This document shows, piece by piece, positions 23,674 to 34,486 of a stretch of 64,000 nucleotides of DNA (positions are counted from its first letter, which is position 1; every line of letters starts with the position of its first letter). Under the pieces are notes generated by a model. The model was not told the origin of the DNA and did no database searches. It was given only the letters and a program-made list of their open reading frames with translations. The DNA comes from Proales similis (Eukaryota > Rotifera > Eurotatoria > Ploima > Proalidae). The DNA lies in assembly GCA_019059635.1 (NCBI GenBank), contig JAGVRJ010000007.1:2232001-2296000 (forward strand), in the 5' to 3' direction. The translations under genes and the position numbers were made by a program.

Positions 23674-24694
23674 ATGTATAAAATCGTACTATCACTAGTT
23701 TGCATACTTCAAACGGTCAAACTATCAGCTGGGCTAAGAGATCAGGTGATATTCGCAGTAAATGTGGGTGGCGAGTCTATAACAGATAGCCACGGAATAA
23801 AATACAAAGGCGACTTTTTAAATGAAGGAGTGATCTCTGACTACGGCAAGACCCTTCTGATAAAAAGAGTTCCTTCTCAAGATGCTCCACTTTATCAAAC
23901 AGAAAGATATTCGTCAACAACATTCGGATACGAAATTCCATTACCTTCACACGACGCCGAATATGTATTGTGGTTGAAATTTAGCGAGGTTTGGTTCAAT
24001 GCTCCAAATCTCAAAGTTTTTGACGTGGCTATCAATGAGGAGATAGTAATTCCTGATCTTGATATATTTGCTCAAGTCGGGCGGGGAAGTGCTCATGATG
24101 AGCTGGTGCCGTTTCAAGTCAAAAAGGGTCGCCTTATTGTAAACGGAAAGACGATGGCGTTCACCAACAAAATTCGCGTGGATTTCATAAAGGTCAGTAT
24201 ACGAACCGCTGAGGTGGTAATTTTGAAACTAATTCAAAGCATTTTATTTTAGGGCCACCTGGACAATCCAAAAGTAAACGCAATTCTTGTTATTAAAGGA
24301 AAGCCAGAAGGTAAATTTGTTTCTCATTCATCTTACTTCCCCGTCAGTAGGATAAATTCTTTTCCTTCTAGACCTAGATCAGTATTTACCCAATCAAAAG
24401 TACAACAATAATCAAGAAATCAATACTCAGGCAGAGGAAGAGGAAGAATGGAACGAAGAGTGGAGCGAACAGGACTTGGAAGACCAACTACGAAAAAGTG
24501 AGCAGTTGAGACAAGAGCTGGAGAGAGAGCAGAAAATAGAAAGCCAGTCGAAAAAGAAAAGGCAAACAACCGGCCCTTCAATTGAAGTAGCTGAAGATCC
24601 CTATGCGGCTGATGAGACAAGTTTTTTTATCCCAGTTCTGGTGGCTATAGCTGCTCTCATACCTGTCATATTTTGTCTTCGTAAACTTGGATGA
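23674..24694 (+). CDS. MLEC: Malectin, ER carbohydrate-binding membrane protein
   Basis: Malectin is an ER-resident type I membrane lectin that binds diglucosylated high-mannose glycans. Three exons close in phase: 23674-24192, 24253-24310 and 24372-24694, giving 299 residues (human 292). A signal peptide (YKIVLSLVCILQTVKLSAG) precedes FAVNVGGESITDSHGI and DFLNEGVISDYGK. The lectin core then shows YQTERYSSTTFGYEIPLP, YVLWLKFSEVWF and FDVAINEE. A Glu-rich, then Lys/Gln-rich linker leads to a C-terminal membrane helix (FFIPVLVAIAALIPVIF) and a short basic tail. An AATAAA at about 24752 is followed within a few bases by TTTTCAG. FAM161 lies 269 bp downstream on the same strand. Confidence 0.93.
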
Positions 24695-24832
24695 AACATT
24701 TTGGATCAATTTTGAGGCGTTTTTTGTCCTGTTGTTCTTTAATTAGTCGATAATAAATTTTCAGAGTAGATCTTGTTCATTTAAATGCTTTAGAAGTGGA
24801 CAATGGCTGCAAACCTGTCCGTATCGCATTTG

Positions 24833-24846
24833 GTATCCATGACAAC
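24833..24846 (+). promoter_or_regulatory. X-box (RFX/DAF-19 site) upstream of FAM161
   Basis: GTATCCATGACAAC matches every position of the nematode X-box consensus GTHNYYATRRNAAC. It sits 118 bp before the FAM161 start codon. RFX-family factors drive ciliary genes in animals, and FAM161 is a ciliary protein. Binding is inferred. Confidence 0.7.
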
Positions 24847-24963
24847 CGACGAAACAACGTTTATAAATACATTGCAAGCAGTCTAAGAGAAAAGTGTATT
24901 GCCTTACCTTTTGCTGAGAGTTTTCAAGTTTTGATATTTTCGTTCAACGGAAGCTTTAAGAGC

Positions 24964-27188
24964 ATGATTCAAATCAACTCGCAGCTGGCAGAATCAGCCT
25001 ACAATGATTCGGTAACTTTTCCTCGAAACGGAACCCCTATATCGAGACTTGTTTTGTTTGAGTAATTTTTCTTTACTTAAATAGAAATTAGTTCAGGAAA
25101 TGATAGTAAAACAAAGTGCAGAAAGAGATAGTGAGTTTTATGAAAAACTCAAATCACTCAGAGAGGAACAGCGACGAACTCTGGAGCTTCTGGAAGATCT
25201 AAGTCAGCAGAAGAACAAATTCAAAGAGAGCATTTCCCAAAGTCAGAATAATCTTCGCGATATCAATGCAATCGGATCTAATAAAGCTCAAGACACTGAA
25301 CCTCTTCGTAAGAAAACTCAGATTTCAAATGAGAATGTCTTGGTATTAGCCAAACCGCCAGTTCCCACAACTAACAATAATCAGAATGCTTCTGGCGATG
25401 AAAAACTCTTGGCGGATGTTGCCGAAAACTTGAAAGAAATCGAACAAATGTGGCAAGATTTTGATCTGTCAGAATACATTGCTGCTCGTGAGGATAAAAG
25501 CAAACAGTTTAACCAAATGTTCGAAAAGCGAATCAGAAAGCTCAAGAGTGACGTAAGAAAAAAAGCACCAGTTAACTTTGAATGGTAGGAACAGCATTTT
25601 TGGTTCAAATTTTAAACCCAAGAATTTAATCAATTTTTCTTGAATGATCATAAGGCGCCCAAGGATAACTGTGCCAGAACCTTTTACAATGACAATTCGA
25701 GAAAAATACGAGGCTGAAAAGAAATTGGCCAAAGAACTGGAAAGAGAGCGACAGAGAAGACTTGAAATAGAGATAGAGGAAGCTAAACGCCAGTTTAAAG
25801 CCCAGCCAGTTCCCAATCACGTACACAAGAAGCTATTTGAAAAAAAGAAGCAGGATGAAGAAATGAGGAAAAGCTCACTCAAACAAAAGAGCCAAGCGTA
25901 TATGGAAAAGGTATCAAAGCCTTTCTTTCTTTCGGAAAGCAAGCACCAGGCTCGGACAAGACGACATTCCTACTCAGACGGGGAGCAACGAGCTAAAGAA
26001 GTCAAATTCAAAGCCAATCCTCTACCGGAATTTTATGAAAAAAAAGAACTTATCGACGAAAGGTTTGAAATCAAAAATCTATTTTTTATTTTTTCACAGG
26101 CAAACCACTTCTTCTTTCAAATAGGATCAAAGAAGATGAATTGTACAAAGAGATAAAAACAAAAAAGCGTGCAATAGACATGCTAAGATCAAGCCAACTG
26201 CCACCAAATATGCATCTTAACGAGGAGAAAAGACGGTTAGATGAGGAAAGAGAAAAAGTTTTCGCTGAGGAAATGGAAAGACTATATGCTGAAGCTGCAT
26301 CAAAAAAAAAAGAGGAGAAGAAAATAAGAAAACTGGCTCATGATGTGCCGGATCACGATGAGCAGTATAGGAAATTTATCATCGAACTGGAAACCAAAAA
26401 GGCAAACAGTAAAAGATATACTAAAACAGAACCGTTTGTTTTACGTTCGTCTCTGAGGGCCAAAACCTGCCAACATGAGGCTGAGCATAATCAGCCTCTT
26501 CGTCGAAGCAGTAGCATGTCCAGATTAAGTAAGAAGCTACTTATACAGAGCATTGTTTGAGATTAATCTGTATTGGCTTTAGACAAAAGTCTTTCAATGT
26601 CGATGGACCCTTATCCTATCAAGAGTACAGAAGCTCAAAAGAAAAGAGAGGGGGCAAACAAAGCCAAGGTGGCGGAAGTTGTCCGCAAAGAGCTTCAACG
26701 AGAGCATATTGAAAAAATGAAAAAGCTGCGAGAGAAAAAACTTCAGGAACAGATTCAAAGCAAAATTCAATATAATCCCAAAGAGGTGCAGAACAATTTC
26801 ACGCGGCAGACAAGAAAACTCAAATTGGAACAAAAACAACAAGAAGAAGAATATGAACAGCAGCTCGCTGACATGAAAGATTTCGTCAGTAAACGCAGAT
26901 TACAGGTCGAAAAAATTGAAGAGGTTGGTGGCAAGTTGCCATTTAAGTTATTTTCATCAAGTCGTTAACTTACTCATTAACCAATAGGAAAATATAAGAA
27001 GAACAATAGAGAAAAAATACGAGCAAGTGTTTAAACGAGCTGGATTGAACCCTTCACAGATTGAAATGCTTAAGTAACTAGAGTTGAAACCCTGAAATAA
27101 CCATAACTAATAAGCAAATAGTAATGAAGAGAAAGTGGCAAAGCCAGTTGTTAAACAAGAGGAGCCTGATGAATGGATAACGCAATGA
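24964..27188 (+). CDS. FAM161A: FAM161 family centriole/ciliary protein
   Basis: FAM161A is a microtubule-binding protein of centrioles and the connecting cilium, mutated in retinitis pigmentosa 28. Exon 1 (24964-25011) begins MIQINSQLAESAYNDS and joins in phase to 25085. The N-terminal part has EFYEKLKSLREEQ and MWQDFDLSEYIAAR. Core family blocks follow: RITVPEPFTMTIREKYE, FKAQPVPNHVHKKLFE, SKPFFLSE, FKANPLPEFYEKKE and KEDELYKEIKTKKRAIDML. The rest is a highly charged coiled coil (KLREKKLQEQIQSKIQ and onward). The last exons read FKRAGLNPSQIEML then NNEEKVAKPVVKQEEPDEW, joined in phase with the stop at 27186. Its stop codon is 66 bp from that of the convergent V-ATPase G gene. FAM161A versus FAM161B cannot be decided. 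Confidence 0.88.
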
Positions 27189-27254
27189 AATCTATCGGGG
27201 TCGATTTATTGGATTGTGTGTTTCAGAATGTCAAATAAATAAGCCGAGCATTGA

Positions 27255-27632
27255 TTAAACTTGTTGATTTTCATGCAGCTCGACTTGAACATTGGAAAAA
27301 TGATGCAGAATGGAATCAAGTGCTTCATGCTTGTTCCTATCGAAATAACGCTTTAACTCAGCCATCTTTGAATCCATGTGAACTCGCGATAACGCCGAAG
27401 TTTCTCCTTGATTGTGCTCAATATTCCGCTGGAAATCTTTTAAGCTTGACTCGCATTCTTTCTTGAAGCGTTCAAGTTCAGCAGCTGAGCTTTCTCGAGC
27501 CTCTTTGAGTTGAACTGCTTTGCGACGACGGGCGGCTTCAATCACGTTCGTTGCTCGCTTTTCAGCCTCAGTGAGAATACTGATGCAATTGGCTACCGTT
27601 GAAACTTCATCTGTACCTTGTTTTCGACTCAT
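27255..27632 (-). CDS. ATP6V1G: V-type proton ATPase subunit G
   Basis: Subunit G, with E, forms the peripheral stalk of the V1 sector of the proton pump. This is a single-exon gene of 125 residues (human isoforms 118). It has the conserved ILTEAEKRATNVIEAARRRK block followed by KEARESSAAELERFKKECE, and is one long helix. The C-terminus SVQVELHENQ-like motif (here FSNVQVELHENQQV) parallels the human IRPEIHEN end. Confidence 0.93.
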   Translation of the reverse strand: MSRKQGTDEVSTVANCISILTEAEKRATNVIEAARRRKAVQLKEARESSAAELERFKKECESSLKDFQRNIEHNQGETSALSRVHMDSKMAELKRYFDRNKHEALDSILHHFSNVQVELHENQQV

Positions 27633-27948
27633 TTTCGATTCAATATGTAAGATATTTTAGTTTAGAATAAGAACTATGCTCTAAACGCAACTGGCTACTG
27701 CTTGCTCTCTTATCAAACTCGCCTATATCATGAATCAAGTCTAAAAACCAGTTTAGCTTCGCGTCTTTCTCACGCTCTTTATTTAAAAAAAAAAAAAAAG
27801 CAAATAGAAAACCGGACACAGAAGTCATCTGGCATTGTCTTTTTCAAATCTTTTTAAATTATTCTAGGTGGCCTCATTAACAGGTTTAGGCATAAACGGT
27901 TGGTAAGTGTAAATTCGATCCTTCCGGGTCTTTGATTTGACTTAAGAT
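27633..27948. other. Short intergenic interval
   Basis: No gene seen. It contains a 16-base A tract near 27785 and lies between the V-ATPase G start and the end of the phosphatidylserine decarboxylase gene on the same strand. Confidence 0.5.
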
Positions 27949-29698
27949 CTAAAAAGAAGAAGAAGAAACAGTAGATCCAATCGGAGTACCCAGCAAAATT
28001 TTCTGGCCTTGTTTTATATCAAATTGGAAATCACGAGGAGCTTCGAATATCAGCACAATTGTTGAGCCAAGGTTAAATTCGCCAAAAAGGTCGCCTCTGT
28101 CTACTTTAACACCGTTTATTTGCTCGGTTTCAAAGTTGACGCTGCAAAAGTTTCGATCTAGATCGTAATCTTCGAGCGTATTAAGTTTGCTATTTGTTTC
28201 TAAACTTGGATCCATGTTTACTCGAATAGAACCAACGTTAGTGGCGCCGACGGCTGCGTATGAGAAAAAGCCATATTTCCATTCGCCATAGTAAACGGCA
28301 CGTTCGTTCATATTGAACAACCCTTGCAGCCACTTAGCGACACTTGGATTAACACTAAAAAGTTCGCCGATAAAATGGCGACGAAAGTAAATTTCCCAGT
28401 TGGTTGGTGAATGAAATCTGTGATAATCACCAGGGGCTAAATAAATAATACAGTGATAGAGGCAGTTTTCAGGATTATAGAGTAAACTCTTTTCGTAAAG
28501 CGCTTCATCTTGATTTATCGACTCAATATGTTGGCGACTCATGTACCCTTCGATGTTTGAATGCTCGATGCGTTTTGGCCAATTCGGTTCGCCCAAAAAA
28601 GCTTTCAGAGAATAATTGACGCCTTTGACTTGCTCAACATATCCGTTGTCTGAGCGTCCGAAGTGAAGGACGGTTCCATCGCATGGACTAACCAAACAGC
28701 TTTTCATATCTATAAGTCTCACGTTGGGCTTTAATGAACGACGGAAGAATTCTGACAAGTTTTTGTAGTGGGTGAGATCTTCTATTTCCATCTCTTCCAA
28801 ATTGCAGTTGAATACCCAGGAATATAAATGATAGCAGGGTTTACGGAACCAAACAGGAAGTTCTATGGAATTGATTTCACCTTGAATAAATGTAAGAAAT
28901 TTAGTTGTTGTAGGATAGTTAATGTGGAAATAAATTTGATCCTTACCCCAAGCTCGCGACATAGAGCGAAGTGGAAGTTTCTTGTAAAGGCTGACCTAAA
29001 AGAAATTTTGAATTAAGAATTTGAACAAATAACATATTTCGGAAGTTAGAAGTCAAAATGCCGATTTGTTGCTTCAGGATAAGGAGCAAGCTCAAAAAGA
29101 TGAGGACTGAAAGCAGGGTTGGGTAGTGACTTACTCTCGAGTTATAAATTTTAGGTTCGCTGTGGGTTCTCCTGAGAGTGGATGAATTTAAACCCGAAAA
29201 CGAGCTCTGAGACAAGTGCTCAAATTCAGGAGCCGAGTGGCAAACATCATCAGGTCGAACCCTTGTCGAACGACGGACATTTTTGGCATCTCCGATCGCT
29301 TTGCGACTTTTTCTTCTCATAATGATTGTATTTGATGCGTAGTATGCGCTATTAGCGGCGAACTTGGCAATATTGCCACTCAATCGTTTCAGACGTAGAT
29401 ATTTGCTTGTGTATGAATTGAAATAATTGAAATTGGCTATTATTTTAGACTTGTTTGGCGTCAGGCGCAAGCCTTTCAAGCATTTCATACATTGCTTCAC
29501 GTCACAATTAAATTTGTGCGCATTCCTGATTATATAAAGCCTCGACTGCTTGAAGGTGATAAGAATGCTGAGCGCCACCGTGAGGATGGTGCAAAAAGCA
29601 ATGAGACGAGAATCAAGTTGAGCGTGTTGCGAGGCAATCACTGAATTCAGGTGTGTTTGCGCGCTAAAATGATTCACTCCACCTACTAACAGTTCCAT
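27949..29698 (-). CDS. PISD: Phosphatidylserine decarboxylase, mitochondrial
   Basis: PISD converts phosphatidylserine to phosphatidylethanolamine at the inner mitochondrial membrane. Three exons close in phase: 29135-29698, 28947-28995 and 27949-28880, giving 514 residues. The N-terminal exon is poorly conserved but has a membrane segment (LIAFCTILTVALSILITF) near residue 34 and a Ser/Arg-rich region. Exon 2 reads SLYKKLPLRSMSRAWG. The catalytic part shows HYKNLSEFFRR, SPCDGTVLHFG, YLAPGDYHRFHSPT, AVGATNVGSI and the self-processing motif GEFNLGSTIVLIFEAP, in which the LGST Ser becomes the pyruvoyl group. The N-terminus is not a textbook mitochondrial leader. Confidence 0.92.
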
Positions 29699-30038
29699 TT
29701 TTTTAATTCAGACCTTGCCAAATATTTCGAATTATGTAATGACGCGAGTCTACAGGTATATTTCCTCTCTCTCTCAACGAATAATTAATTGTTTGTCTTT
29801 TTGACTGTCTGTCTGCAAAAAAGTCTCTTGGCAGGCGTTGTTTTTTTAAGTCTAGACTTTCTCAGAATAAATTAATATCAACAACCGTGGATTGCGTTTC
29901 GGGTGCGGCTAAACGTTCTGCTTCTTCGATCGTTCGTTTGTCCAGCTCTTTTCATTTCACAATGACCGAATAGAAATGTCTGGTAATGCCAAAGGCGCTT
30001 CCAGTACTTGGTGTCGGATGGTAAAAATTTTCCTAGCT
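29699..30038. other. Intergenic, upstream of PISD
   Basis: No gene seen in these 340 bp. It contains a CT-rich tract near 29765 and probably holds the PISD promoter. Confidence 0.4.
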
Positions 30039-30694
30039 TCAGGCTATTCCGGTGACAACTGCCGGTAGAACCTAAATGAAATGCGAGAAGTGCGGGTGGT
30101 TATTAATGCGAAATGAAAAAGCAAGAACGAAGGAGAGAGAAATTTTGAGACTAAAGCGAATGTGGATGGCTTTTTCGATCGATCGCTTCTATTTATACTC
30201 AAAACACCAATAAGCTTGAGAGAGTCTAGCATCTGCGCTTACATTAATCGAGAGACGGCCGAGAGTGAGAGGAGTGAAACAAGCGCGAACAATGGTGAAT
30301 GCAGGAGAGAAATGGGTTCAATGGGCTCAAAACAACTAATCGGCATTCATAATGAGGCGTGGCTAAGTCTATAAGCCTTGTCCAGTGCCACTAGAGCAAC
30401 ACATTTTTACACCACAAAAACTGGTACATACCGTGATATCTGGTGTCTCTTGTTTCTCTCTTGTCAGCTGATGCCAAACAAGCCATCCTCCAGAGGCAAG
30501 AACTAAGGCGACTGTCGCAAATTTAAAGCGCCTCGTGTTTCCGCTCTTAGGCGAGTCGTTGGTTTTATCGTACGACGATTTTTCATGAGTCCACTGAGTG
30601 CTTAATCTTATCGAACTTTGGATCTTTCCCGAACGCCATCTTTCCAGATACGATCCTTTAGCGCTTCTCAAACCGACAAGATCTATCAAGGTTG
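30039..30694 (-). CDS. Candidate small single-pass membrane protein, start missing
   Basis: I do not recognise this gene. The open exon (30432-30694) encodes about 87 residues: a basic, Ser-rich half, then a hydrophobic helix (FKFATVALVLASGGWLVW) and HQLTREKQETPDIT, ending at a GTATGT donor. A 33-base exon at 30039-30071 after TTTAG would add VLPAVVTGIA and a stop in phase, but the 360 bp intron is long for this genome. No ATG is present; the frame starts after a CTCAAG splice-like site, so a first exon lies upstream or the frame is not real. Small size, basic N-terminus and one helix would suit a mitochondrial membrane protein; that is a guess. Confidence 0.3.
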
Positions 30695-31225
30695 CTTGAG
30701 TTAAAAGATAAGGCGGACAACCGGCCGGATGGTGTGATCCTTACTCGGAAGGAAAATATTCGATCGTCCCAAAACATTCGGGGCTGGTTTTAATTTAAAA
30801 ATTGCTGTTCGAATGCTAGACATCTGATCTTCTGGTCGTTATAACTCTGCCCTCGCGGTGCACTTTGGCCCAATGCATAGAGCGATAAAAACGCGCGCAA
30901 TTAATCTCACAATTATGTTAACATAAATAAAAGAGCACCATGCGATAGGCAATAAAATTGGCGAAAAAATGAGTTGCCTAAGCTCAAGTTCAGACTAAAA
31001 TCTTCTTTCTATAGACTACTGAAAAAATGCACCTGTCACTTCAAGGTCCATAGATAAGTCGTTGGGCTTTTTTTTTATTCCTGCTATGTAGACGAATGAT
31101 TCATACTTTCGAAAGCGGTTGGTTACAGCCGTCATGTTCTCAGCTTATCTAATCTACTCGATTTGAGATACTAAGTATTGAAGAGTTGAAAATCGAATTC
31201 TTTTTATTTTTCGTTTATAATTTGT
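30695..31225. other. Intergenic interval of about 530 bp
   Basis: I see no convincing gene. The AT-rich half (30880-31220) includes AATAAA at about 30925 and 30950. The interval lies between the candidate membrane-protein gene and the 3' end of the esterase gene. Confidence 0.4.
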
Positions 31226-31915
31226 TCATTCTGGTTTAATTTTGCTAGGGTTTGGAGGCAGATTGCGCCAATAGGGATAAATAAACTCTAAATGTTTTCC
31301 TATCTTCTCCTCAACTATTGATTCAAGATGATTCAGAATGAATTGACCTCCGGCTGCAGATAAATGGAGACCATCTTTGAAATAACTCTCGATTTCATTG
31401 CATTCATTCATCAGCGAATTGACATCTATTAGTGTGACTTGTTTTTTGTTGCAGACTTCCACGCAAACCCGTGCATACTCGCCAACTCTCTCATCTGAGT
31501 ATGTGGAATTTGGATTTGTTTCTAAATATTTAGAATCTGCTATACGTGGTGGGCTCATAACTATCATTCGATCTTTATCGACTCCGTAAGCGGTTATAGT
31601 ATCGATTATATCGACAAGATTTTGTTGATATTCTTTAATAGGCACATGTTGAATAATGTTGCTCTCATGATTCGAGTCATTGGTTCCTATCATAAGTATG
31701 ACACCACAAATACTCTGAGGTCGGAATTCGAGCAGAATGTCCGCAAGAATCAAACGAATGTGTCTTGAGTTGTAACCTGAGAAGCCGCGGTTTATGACGT
31801 CGCACTTACGCTGGTAACTGTTTGCCAAGAAGCTTGCCCAGCCAGACTCACCGAACCCGTATTGGGTATTAGAATCTCCAATTAGAAGAAGCTTTTTCCA
31901 AATAAATGTATTCAT
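31226..31915 (-). CDS. IAH1: Isoamyl acetate-hydrolysing esterase 1 homologue (SGNH hydrolase)
   Basis: This is a GDSL/SGNH esterase, a single exon of 229 residues (human IAH1 248). Block I is LLIGDSNTQYG with the nucleophile Ser. KCDVINRGFSGYNSRH carries the oxyanion Gly and is highly characteristic of IAH1. Block III is MIGTNDSNH with the Asn. Block V is DGLHLSAAG with the catalytic Asp and His. All catalytic residues are present. It lacks a signal peptide, so it is probably cytosolic. Its start codon is divergent from TMEM107, 351 bp away. Confidence 0.9.
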   Translation of the reverse strand: MNTFIWKKLLLIGDSNTQYGFGESGWASFLANSYQRKCDVINRGFSGYNSRHIRLILADILLEFRPQSICGVILMIGTNDSNHESNIIQHVPIKEYQQNLVDIIDTITAYGVDKDRMIVMSPPRIADSKYLETNPNSTYSDERVGEYARVCVEVCNKKQVTLIDVNSLMNECNEIESYFKDGLHLSAAGGQFILNHLESIVEEKIGKHLEFIYPYWRNLPPNPSKIKPE

Positions 31916-32193
31916 CTATTGCTCTCAGTGTCTAAAAATATCAAGTGATCAATTTTCGGCTAAGATATCCTTATCTGGAATCTTGGAAGCTTATTAACAT
32001 ATTAAAATGTGAAGAGCCGTTTTTGTAGACTACTTGCATTAAATCTTTGAATTCTCTCGTTTTTTTTAATTCTGAGCTAGCGCCAACTTTTTTGAAAACC
32101 CAGAAAAATCATAGAAGAACTTAACATTTAAATGGTCTTCGTAATTCAAATTAAGTCTATTTATTAGTCACTAGCGAGTAAACGAGCTACGAG

Positions 32194-32207
32194 GTAGTCA
32201 TGGAAAC
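32194..32207 (+). promoter_or_regulatory. X-box (RFX/DAF-19 site) upstream of TMEM107
   Basis: GTAGTCATGGAAAC matches every position of the X-box consensus GTHNYYATRRNAAC. It is centred about 66 bp before the TMEM107 start codon, the usual place for X-boxes in nematode ciliary genes. It lies in the divergent IAH1/TMEM107 interval, which otherwise shows no features. Confidence 0.75.
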
Positions 32208-32266
32208 CTCGTATAGCCAGCGAAGTGCTGTCTGATTCGGTCATTTGAATGAGCTAGAAAGAGAGT

Positions 32267-32869
32267 ATGTCACTCAAGTCTGTTGATAGCTCCCTGGTTC
32301 CAACCAGGTTTCTAACTATGATGGCGCATCTTGTAATATTAATCGCAATTCTTATTCGAAAGGTTGTCCGTCCTTTTGTTTAAACCTGTCTTGGTAGAGT
32401 ATTAAATGCTTTCATTTCTAGGATGACTATATCGACTATTGTGATGTCTCATTCTATACTGATAGATCTAGCCTTGATGCTCAGTAAGTTAAGAATCTAA
32501 AGAAAGAATTTTTCTTTTAAACACTCATTCATGTGCTGGTTATTCAAGGGCAGTTTCTTCTATTATTTTGGGCATTATTTTCTTACTTGTGGAACTTTTT
32601 TCTTTTATTTGTGGAGTTAGTCTATTTAATCAATGGCAGCTCTTTACATGTAAGTATTCAAATGGAGCATTTTAGTTTAACAACCTACTAAAAAAAATTT
32701 AGCTGCGGCCTTTCATTCAAGTGCTGCCATAATTTTGTCCAACATGGTTATATTCAAGTGGTGCTCAATAGATTTATGGCCTGTACTAGCAGTTTGTAAC
32801 TTTATACCATTGATAAGCGAGTTGCTGATTCTCTTCGGAGTTCTTTTTTTTAAACGATCTGTTAGCTAA
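32267..32869 (+). CDS. TMEM107: TMEM107, ciliary transition-zone membrane protein
   Basis: TMEM107 anchors the MKS module at the ciliary transition zone; human mutations cause Meckel and Joubert-type disease. Four small exons close exactly: 32267-32362, 32422-32483, 32549-32649 and 32703-32869, giving 141 residues against 140 in human. The N-terminus SLVPTRFLTMMAHLVILIAI matches human SGLVPSRFLTLLAHLV. Helices 2 and 3 contain LLVELFSFICGVSLFN (human VELAGFLSGVSMFN). Exon 4 gives HSSAAIILSNMVIFKW and ends with helix 4 (LISELLILFGVLFF) plus a Lys/Arg tail. Because all exons are short, no single long frame reveals this gene. It is convergent with CDK4/6, 116 bp between stops. Confidence 0.93.
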
Positions 32870-32985
32870 ATCTTAAAAATTTCACCCAACCCTAAGACAA
32901 AAAACTTGTGTAAATAACGAATCATTTATAGAAAATAAAGATTCAAATATTGCTGAGCAAGAGCATATTATTGAGCTATTGGTCA

Positions 32986-34050
32986 TTACTGGGTATGCTT
33001 GAGGTTGAGACGCTTGCGTTTTAATATATTCGGGTGAGCGTTAGTGGGAATGTTTATATCAGGAAGTGAAGAAAGAGAACGACGCTCGTTGAGAGGTTTT
33101 GCTGAACACCCCGTATCCAATTTTTTTGTGTTAATTTTAAAAAACGAATGATCGATAGCGTCCTTGGCTGATAGACGCTTGCCGTGATTGAATTCTAGAA
33201 GACGGAGAAGCAAATCAAAAGCGATATCGCTCATCGTTGACATGACACGCCTGAGGTCTATTTGTTTATTGACAATTGTATTGAAGCTGCTTAAAGCCAA
33301 GGAGCAACTTGTAGGCCATTCACGGTCACTTGGAAGTCCAATTAGTTTGAAGATGCGGCATAACTGGTCGAACTCGCTCTCTCCCATAAACATTGGTTGA
33401 CGCAGGAATAGTTCTCCGAGAATACATCCGATGCTCCACATGTCCACAGATGAGGTGTAAGAGCTGCTGAGCAAAACTTCGGGCGCCCGATACCAAAGAG
33501 TCACTACAATGCTGGTCAAAGTAACGTTTGAGCTATGCAAGCGAGCAAGGCCGAAATCGGCAATCTTCACACAGCCATCATTCGTAACGAGGATGTTTTG
33601 AGGTTTTAAGTCTCGATGAATGATACGATTTACGTGAAGGAAATCGATTCCCACCAAAATTTGATGCATCAAATCAGCGATTCTTTTTTCGGTAAGTTTG
33701 CAGCCCAATGCTCGCATGTATTTGTGTAAATCATGGTCGACGTACTCAAAAATCAAAATAATACTCTGCTCGGTCGCCAGACGTCGACCATTGATAACAT
33801 CCAGAAGGCGGACAACGTGCGGATGTTCAAACTTTTCCAAGTGCTTTAGATAAGCTATCTCTCTGATGGTGCTGATCGGGAGTCCATCAGCAGTTATCTT
33901 GATACGAATCCTTTTCATTGCGACCATCCTAGAGGTGGTAAGTTCGAAGCCTTTGTAAACAGTTCCATAGGCTCCATTGCCAATAATCGATACTTCTTCG
34001 TATAGAGGCTTGCTTGGCCAGTTTTCTGCACCGGGCCCGTTAGACGCCAT
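32986..34050 (-). CDS. CDK4/6: Cyclin-dependent kinase 4/6
   Basis: This is the D-type-cyclin-dependent kinase that phosphorylates Rb family proteins at G1. It is a single exon of 354 residues. The glycine loop is IGNGAYGTVYKG and the VAIK lysine lies in VAMKRIRIK. The cyclin-binding helix is PISTIRE, the signature of the CDK4/6 branch (PISTVRE or PLSTIRE in vertebrates) rather than PSTAIRE. The catalytic loop is HRDLKPQNIL, DFG is intact, and the T-loop LTSIVVTLWYRAPEVLL keeps the activating Thr. The C-terminal tail is a basic extension (ILKRKRLNLK). Only one CDK4/6 gene is expected in most invertebrates. Confidence 0.93.
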   Translation of the reverse strand: MASNGPGAENWPSKPLYEEVSIIGNGAYGTVYKGFELTTSRMVAMKRIRIKITADGLPISTIREIAYLKHLEKFEHPHVVRLLDVINGRRLATEQSIILIFEYVDHDLHKYMRALGCKLTEKRIADLMHQILVGIDFLHVNRIIHRDLKPQNILVTNDGCVKIADFGLARLHSSNVTLTSIVVTLWYRAPEVLLSSSYTSSVDMWSIGCILGELFLRQPMFMGESEFDQLCRIFKLIGLPSDREWPTSCSLALSSFNTIVNKQIDLRRVMSTMSDIAFDLLLRLLEFNHGKRLSAKDAIDHSFFKINTKKLDTGCSAKPLNERRSLSSLPDINIPTNAHPNILKRKRLNLKHTQ

Positions 34051-34486
34051 TTATCTGATCTATTCTATAGAGATCACCGTTATCCTTTTCTCACTGACCA
34101 TGATCCGAATCCGTTGCATAATCTTTTGACCAGCTCAGTGGCGCGGAAGGATTGTCCTAAGTAATAAGCCCCGCCTTAGAGACCTCGATTCAATTGAGTA
34201 TTTCGCACTAGTTATGGAGCTGTCGCAGTCTATTGAATCGCTCGACAAGACCAGACGGCGATCTATCTATCTCAGCTATGCTAGGTGTCATTCCCAACCG
34301 CCAGACTATATTTTCCCAATATGTCATTTCCAAGTTTCGTAACAAACAAATATAATAATGACATTGGTAAGCCTATCTAGATTGTCAATTACAATGCAAA
34401 TTAGTGATGCCTATGATGGATGCCTGACAAATACGCATAGTCGGAATCTCCTTTTCTGATGTATGTCTTTTTAATTAAAAATTGTC
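34051..34486. other. Divergent interval between CDK4/6 and the secreted precursor gene
   Basis: No coding sequence seen. It carries the promoter of the downstream precursor gene at its right end (TATA box listed separately). Confidence 0.4.

Noticed and set aside
24796-25065. Open frame of 89 codons between malectin and FAM161
   Set aside because: It starts with GTG, not ATG, contains a perfect X-box, and its last third is exon 1 plus intron of FAM161 once phase is considered.
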